64,000 nt of DNA from the NCBI GenBank assembly GCA_024180945.1, contig JAKSGN010000005.1:1674001-1738000 (forward strand). The letters run 5' to 3'. Under the pieces are notes generated by a model, which was not told the DNA's origin, searched no databases, and saw only the letters and a program-made list of their open reading frames with translations. The number at the start of each line of letters is the position of its first letter. The first letter of the stretch is position 1. The translations under genes and the position numbers were made by a program. The DNA is from Macrophomina tecta (Eukaryota > Ascomycota > Dothideomycetes > Botryosphaeriales > Botryosphaeriaceae). Below are positions 58,386 to 64,000 of this stretch, piece by piece.

Positions 58386-60671
58386 TTAGTGTCCTTTCAA
58401 CAGTCCAATTGTAATTCCATGGTCTTTCTTAACGATATCTGCAGCCTAAAAAACACGTCAGCAGAGGACCTCAAGAACCCGTATCCGCCTTTAATATCGC
58501 GTTCCCCAATCAATGAGCAGACGGCAAACACTTACCTTCTCCGCAACCGCATAAACCGTCGAGCTCGTATGCGTCCCCGGAATCACCGGCATGATACTCG
58601 CATCCACAATTCTCACTCTTTCAACTCCATACACTCTCAACCGCGAATCCACCACGCCACCCCACTCCTCAGGCATCATCGCGCACGAAGCTGTCACATG
58701 CTGGTACCCGGGATTCGCATTCGCCCTAATCACATCATCCAGCGCCGCGTCATCCTGCGCACTGGCTCCTGGAAGAGACTCATGCGGCTCCATCTCGAGC
58801 ATGGCGTCCGTCCGCATCAGCGTCCTCGCCCACCGCAGAGCCGCGCGGACAACGGCAATGTCGCTCGGCGCGCGGATGGTACGGTAGTCGACGCGAGGCT
58901 GCGTTGATGCGTTGGTCGAGGTGATGGCGACAGTGCCGCGCGACAGGGACTTGAGAAAGACGACGGGTAGTGTGCTGCTGCCGCCAGACGTGAATTCATA
59001 GACGGGCTCGGTGGGAGAGGAAAGCTGTGGGATGATGCGGGCGAGTTGCTGGGCGTAGCCGGCGAGGACAGATGGAGGCGTGCTGGGCGGATAGATGTCG
59101 GTGGGGGAGGTGGAGGCCGCGAGGGCGAGGATGGAGGCGTAGGTCGAGGGGGAGGAGGAGAGCAACTTGGAGAGCGGGACGAAGGCGGCTTGGTTGCCGC
59201 CCCGGTCAACTTGCGTGAAGGCCCCGGTACGGTTGGTGCGGTAGAGGAAGAGCGCTTCGTCTATTTGAGTCTGATTCACGTCGAGCGATTCAACGGAGGG
59301 GAGGGGGAGGTTGGAGACTGCAGTGCGGTTGCTGGGTTAGCTCATGCATTGCTGGGGATGGAATTTATGTGGCGTCTGTAGCGCTCTCGAGATCTTCCGA
59401 GCACTTACAGTTCCATTGCGTGTAGATGGCCGGGTGATCTTGAAGATTGTGGCCGACCCCAGACAGGTCCTTGACCACTGGGATATCAAGACTGTCAAGC
59501 AGCGTTTTTGGCCCTATACCCGATAGCTGTAGGATCTGCGGGGTGTGGACTGCTCCGGCCGCAATGATGACCTCCTTGCTCGCCGTCACTGTGCTGACTT
59601 CGCCCGTTTCGCGGGAGAAATACTCTACACCAGTGGCAGCATTGTCGTCTGAGAATAGCACTTTACTCACGGTGTGCATGGTAAGCAGATGGTAGTTTGG
59701 CCGAGAAGAGATGACGCGATCGTAATGGGCGACGCGCGAATAGGACCGCGTCTGGTTCGTGTAATCCAGAGAGCTGGGCACCCAGCTCACGCCGGCTTTG
59801 TTGCCGCTGGCCTGGTCGGACGGCTTGACCAATCCGAGTGATAAGCAGGCACGGAGGAAATTCTCTGGGGCAGGTTTGCTGCATCAGTGTCCAACTCTCC
59901 TTGCCAGAGTTTCTGGGGAACGGTGTGTTTGCACGGGCAGGGGGAAAGCGAGCTTACTTGTTGACCCGAATTGAAAAACAGGGAAGCTCGACTGCACAGG
60001 TCCCTCGCGTCCGTGTGCCGAGAGGTCCCAGGATATGTTCCACGCTGCTGCGAAGGACTCGGCCGGCGGGGTGAAATTCTCGCTCTTTGGCGCGGGTAAG
60101 TCTACGGCCCGCTGGGCAGCGGAGGATGCTTTCTTATTTCCTGAAATAGGGCAAGAGGCCGTCCCATCCCCAGCCTGGGTTGCCCAGCTGCTCCCACAGG
60201 TCGTAGTCGGCTGCGGTGCCGCGGTCGAAGAACATGCCATTGATGACGGTGCCGCCGCCGACAACGGCCGCGGCGGGGACGCGGAAGGTTTTGTTGTTCA
60301 ATCCCTCCTGAGGGGCGCTGGTGAGGTTGAACCAATAAGGCGTGGTGTCTAGGTCGAGGAGGCCGGGTACAAGAACAGAGTCTTCATGCTTGTCCAAGGG
60401 CCCGTATTCGATGACAAGGACGGTGACTTTTCAGGAGTAAGAGTCAACTCTGGGCGGCTGTTGCTGAAGCTTCTTGTTGCTACTGCTTACTGTTGGGGTC
60501 TTCTGTCAGACGATCCGCGACAGTGAGGCCGCTTGTGCCACCGCCTGCAACAACGAAATCGTACGAATCTTGGAGGGAGACATCCCGTCCGACGACTTGA
60601 GCAAGGCGGCCTAGCTTTGCTTGCACACCGATCACCAGGGTGAGGATAAAGGCGAAGTCCCAAAGGCACAT
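58386..60671 (-). pseudogene. Secreted GMC oxidoreductase with a lost splice donor
   Basis: GMC flavoenzymes oxidise alcohols or sugars using FAD (aryl-alcohol oxidase/glucose oxidase group). Six exons: 60671-60491, 60426-60137, 60084-59958, 59864-59409, 59317-58536 and 58445-58386; 631 aa if all joins are made. Signal peptide (MCLWDFAFILTLVIGVQA), FAD motif DFVVAGGGTSGLTVADRL, GMC signatures (VVGGGTVINGMFFDRG; GAVHTPQILQLSGIG), and active-site His in NPGYQHVTASCAM and VIPGTHTSSTVYAVAE. Five of six joins are normal. At the exon 2/3 boundary the sequence is TTCAGGAAA followed by TAAGAA, with the acceptor CCAAAG 52 nt on. The expected GTAAGA donor lacks its G, so an in-frame TAA follows. Real loss or sequence error cannot be told apart. 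Confidence 0.78.
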
Positions 60672-61897
60672 GGTCGATAGAAGGGGGGTACTAGTAGTAG
60701 GGAAAGTGTGGGAATTTAAGAGATGTCTTGCGGCATGAGCGGACAATTACACCCTCTTTTAATTCGACATACTTTCCGGCGCCTGCCATCTGCGGCAATA
60801 TGTGGGTCAGCAAGCAGGTGCGATCGGAGTGAGCGAGCGCTTGTTGGCGGATGTCGGGTCAAGGCGGGGTAACACGATCTGCCTGCATGGATTATAGTGC
60901 TGCCGAAGGTGCACAAAGCTCACAGGTACAGGCCCCGCTCGGACTTTTCCCCTGTACTTGAGTTTCCGGCGGGGAGTGCAAACCCGCCCGGTAGGTCTGG
61001 GGATATTCGGCCGATAGAAAGCCTACTACATAGGGCAGCTTTCCAGAAGGACGGTTGAACGTGCGAATATTGGTTTCTTCCGCCGCTCTTCCGGCACTAG
61101 CATCCGTTAAGTCATGATTACTGTCCGCATGAACGCCTACAGTCCTGGCGAGTGTTCGTGTTACATGTCCCATAGGAAGCTGCGTTGGGACGAGAAGGGT
61201 TTGGAACTGCCGTCGTCCCTCTCAAGCCACTGATACGTAGGAGTAGCCGCATCACGAGACACAAAGCCATGCCTGTCCATTTGGCAAATGAGAGACGTGA
61301 GACCGTTATGGGGTAGATCGCCTTACCGCCGAAGAAAGGCATCCCTGAATGTAGACATTCCACGTGCTTGTCACGTGAGTTGCCGTTTTAACCGAGCCAA
61401 GGCTACGCAGCTATCAGAGGTTTTGCCCCAAGCCTTGGCCAGCCCACTCTACCATCCAACTGTCGTACCTTTGCTTGATCGTCGGAGTTGGCCCGATCTC
61501 CACATTCGCTGGCTGATGGCTTGTCCATGAGGCTATATCCAGCCGCCTGTCCCATCACGCTCTTAATCATAGTGGTCTCTATGGTAAGAATAGACGAGAA
61601 AATACATAGCAGAGCGTATTACAGTCGGTTTGCCTGACGCTGTAGTGAAACCCCAACTGTCGGCGTTGCGCGTCGTGGCAGCCGCATGCGGACCGTACAA
61701 ACCGGGGGGGTGGCCAGTTGCCAAGGTTGATCGAACTACTTGGCTCTCGTCCACCTACGTTTCTGTGGATACTTCAGCATCCAAGCCCTCTACTTAAGTT
61801 TCCCGCCTCCCCCTGTCATTGATCAATCCAGTTATCCTCTCAACCGGCCTGTACATCTTTACAACACTTCTCTCACTCCGGCCCTTATCGCTCCCCA
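60672..61897. promoter_or_regulatory. Divergent promoter, GMC oxidoreductase / Na+ ATPase
   Basis: 1.2 kb with no convincing ORF. The region near 61800-61890 is pyrimidine/CA-rich, like a 5' leader of the ATPase gene. Confidence 0.5.
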
Positions 61898-64000
61898 ATG
61901 AAGAAGAAAACCGAGACAACGCTGGCAGGGCATGCCTCCGGCCAGTCCAACAAGCCACTGTCCCGCCCAGCCCATGCTTTGCACCACGCCGTTGTGACCA
62001 CTGAAGTGGGCGCGAACCCAGAGGATGGCCTCTCCACTGACGAAGCTCAGAAACGCCTCAAGGAGTTTGGCCCCAACGAGCTTGGTGACTCCGAGGGCGT
62101 TGCTCCGGGAAAGATACTTCTGCGTCAGATTGTCAACGCTATGACTCTAGTTATGCGCACCACTCTCCAAGTGTTCGGGATGAAGAAAAGGCTGATCCAA
62201 CTCCCAGGTGCTTATTCTGGCAATGGCTGTCAGCTTTGCCATTCAGTCTTGGATTGAAGGGGGAGTTATCGCCGCCGTCATTGCCCTCAATATCGTCGTG
62301 GGCTTCTTCCAGGAATATCAGGCCGAGAAAACCATGGATTCGCTTAGATCTCTCAGCTCGCCCACTGCCAACGCCGTCCGTGATGGTAGGAACCTCACTG
62401 TGCCTACTTCCGAAGTCGTTCCCGGCGACATGATCGAGATGAAGACCGGCGATACCATCCCGGCCGACATTCGGTGAGTTGATTCCCGATCCACCATCGC
62501 TGCCACATGAATTGCTGACCATTCCTCAGTCTCATCGAAGCTATCAACTTTGAAACGGACGAGGCTTTGCTTACTGGAGAGTCTCTGCCGGTTCGCAAGG
62601 ATGCTGAAGCTACCTTCGAAGACGACACCGGCCCTGGCGACCGCCTCAACGTCGCATTCAGCTCATCCACCGTGACCAAGGGTAGAGCCCGAGGAATCGT
62701 CTTCGCCACGGGGATGTACTCTGAAATTGGCTCTATTGCTGCCCAACTTCGGACAAAAGGTTCCAAGCGCCGTCCCGTCAAGCGCAACTCGCGCGGGAAG
62801 GCTGGTCCTCACCGTTATGCTCAAGCCTATGCTATGACCGGATTCGATGCTCTGGGAAGATTTCTTGGCGTTAATGTTGGGACCCCCTTGCAAAAGAAGC
62901 TGTCCTGGCTAGCGATCCTCCTCTTCGGAATTGCAGTCATTTGCGCCATCATCGTCCTCGCGGCAAATGAATTCAGAAATGAGAAAGAGGTCATCATTTA
63001 CGCTGTCGCCACTGGGCTTAGCATGATCCCGGCTTCGCTCATTGTCGTCCTGACTATCACCATGGCCGCTGGTACCAAGAGAATGGTGGAAAGGAACGTC
63101 ATCGTACGGAACCTCAAGTCACTTGAGGCTCTCGGGGCGGTGACGGATATTTGCTCGGACAAGACCGGCACCCTGACCCAGGGAAAGATGGTTGCAAAGA
63201 AGGCGTGGATCCCTTCCAAGGGAACCTATTCCGTCGGTGAATCAAGCGATCCGTACAATCCGACCGAAGGGATGCTCTTCTTTGACCCCCAGCAGCCTCG
63301 TAACGTTGACTTTTCCAACGACGAGAGTATCGAGAAAGCAGCCACCTCCACGAAGCTGCTGGAGAATAATATACATTTACAGGATTATCTGAGGGTTGCG
63401 TCTCTAGCAAATCTGGCGACCGTCCACGAGAGCAACCCTGGAGAATGGAATGCGCGAGGAGACCCGACTGAAATCGCCATTCAAGTCTTTGCTTCCCGGT
63501 TTGGTTGGAACCGTCTGCGCTTCACTGCCGGAGAATCCCCTGATTGGAAGCAGGTTGCCGAGTTTCCGTTTGACTCCACCATCAAGAAAATGTCTGTGAT
63601 CTTCGAGGAATCCAAAACTGGGCAGAGGCATGTCTTTACCAAGGGTGCTGTCGAGCGCATCATCGACAGTTGTACTTCCATCTACTTTGACGAGATTGAA
63701 GCCGTTTCCATCACCACCGAAATCCGCGAGGACATCCTTGCAAACATGGAAGCGCTTGCCTCCCGCGGCCTTCGTGTCCTGGCCTTAGCATCTCGCAAAG
63801 TCAACATTGAGATCAAGCAGGATAAGGAAATTGACCGTAACGACATCGAAAACGGATTGACTTTCCGGGGGCTAGTGGGCATTTATGATCCTCCACGTCC
63901 GGAGTCTGCGCCGTCGGTGAGGCAGTGCCAGGAAGCTGGTATCGTGGTCCACATGTTGACCGGCGACCATCCAGGCACAGCCCGAGCCATTGCTGCCGAG
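61898..64000 (+). CDS. ENA-type Na+/K+-exporting P-type ATPase, 5' part (runs off the window)
   Basis: P-type IID ATPase that pumps Na+ (and K+) out at the plasma membrane for salt and alkali tolerance. Exons 61898-62149, 62208-62473 and from 62530 on. The start gives a cytosolic N-terminus with LSTDEAQKRLKEFGPNEL, joined to LILAMAVSFAIQSWIEGG (helix). Actuator-domain motifs follow (VPGDMIEMKTGDTIPADIR, LLTGESLPVRKD), then helix 4 region (ATGLSMIPASLIVVLTITMA) and the phosphorylation site DICSDKTGTLTQGKM (Asp383). The nucleotide domain has HVFTKGAVERI and VGIYDPPRPESAPSV, then MLTGDHPGTA at the edge. The first intron has a weak GTTATG donor, but it is needed to avoid a stop. Confidence 0.92.

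Overview
The window is nuclear DNA of a filamentous ascomycete (Pezizomycotina). Genes are split by short GT-AG introns (about 37-120 nt, one of 349 nt) with CTAAC/CTGAC-type branch sites. Coding DNA is GC-rich at third codon positions, spacers carry T/A tracts, and several proteins are typically fungal: Mbp1-type APSES factor, copper-fist factor, Mnn9-type mannosyltransferase, SUN cell-wall protein, Mhp1-like LRR protein and an ENA-type Na+ P-ATPase. A dothideomycete is my best guess, but that is inference.

Layout. 0-20 kb: start of a Ctr copper transporter (-), a secreted conserved protein cut by an in-frame TAG (-), Mbp1 (+), a DUF1771-Smr protein ending in a CaaX box (-), an F-box protein (+), a small mitochondrial-type protein (-), the KEOPS subunit Pcc1 (+), a large uncharacterised basic protein (-) and a mitochondrial-type protein (-). 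20-32 kb: Mnn9 (+), a copper-fist factor (+), ribosomal protein L5 (+) and an Mhp1-like LRR protein (+). 32-36.3 kb is gene-poor and A/T-tract-rich but hides a small multi-exon gene at about 32.9-33.6 kb (-). 36.3-40.1 kb: Efm7/Nnt1 methyltransferase (-) and a SUN-family protein (-). 40-52.7 kb looks like accessory or decayed sequence: a helicase-like relic at about 44.4-45.1 kb, a dispersed repeat pair, an alpha/beta hydrolase broken by one missing base, an intact secreted amidase, and long spacers in which I recognise nothing. 52.7-64 kb: AhpC/TSA-like protein (+), glutathione-dependent formaldehyde dehydrogenase (+), SET-domain protein (+), secreted GMC oxidoreductase with a lost splice donor (-), and the start of an ENA ATPase (+) running off the end.

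How the parts relate. Copper uptake (Ctr) and a candidate copper-sensing regulator lie about 22 kb apart. Mbp1 has two MluI boxes in its own promoter, suggesting autoregulation. Cell-wall functions recur (Mnn9, Mhp1-like, SUN). Many genes are in divergent pairs sharing 0.5-0.8 kb promoters. I see no rRNA, tRNA, CRISPR array or intact transposon.

All spliced models come from reading splice sites and phase by eye. Three conserved genes (2.2, 46.05 and 60.14 kb) carry single-base lesions that could be real pseudogenisation or sequence errors.
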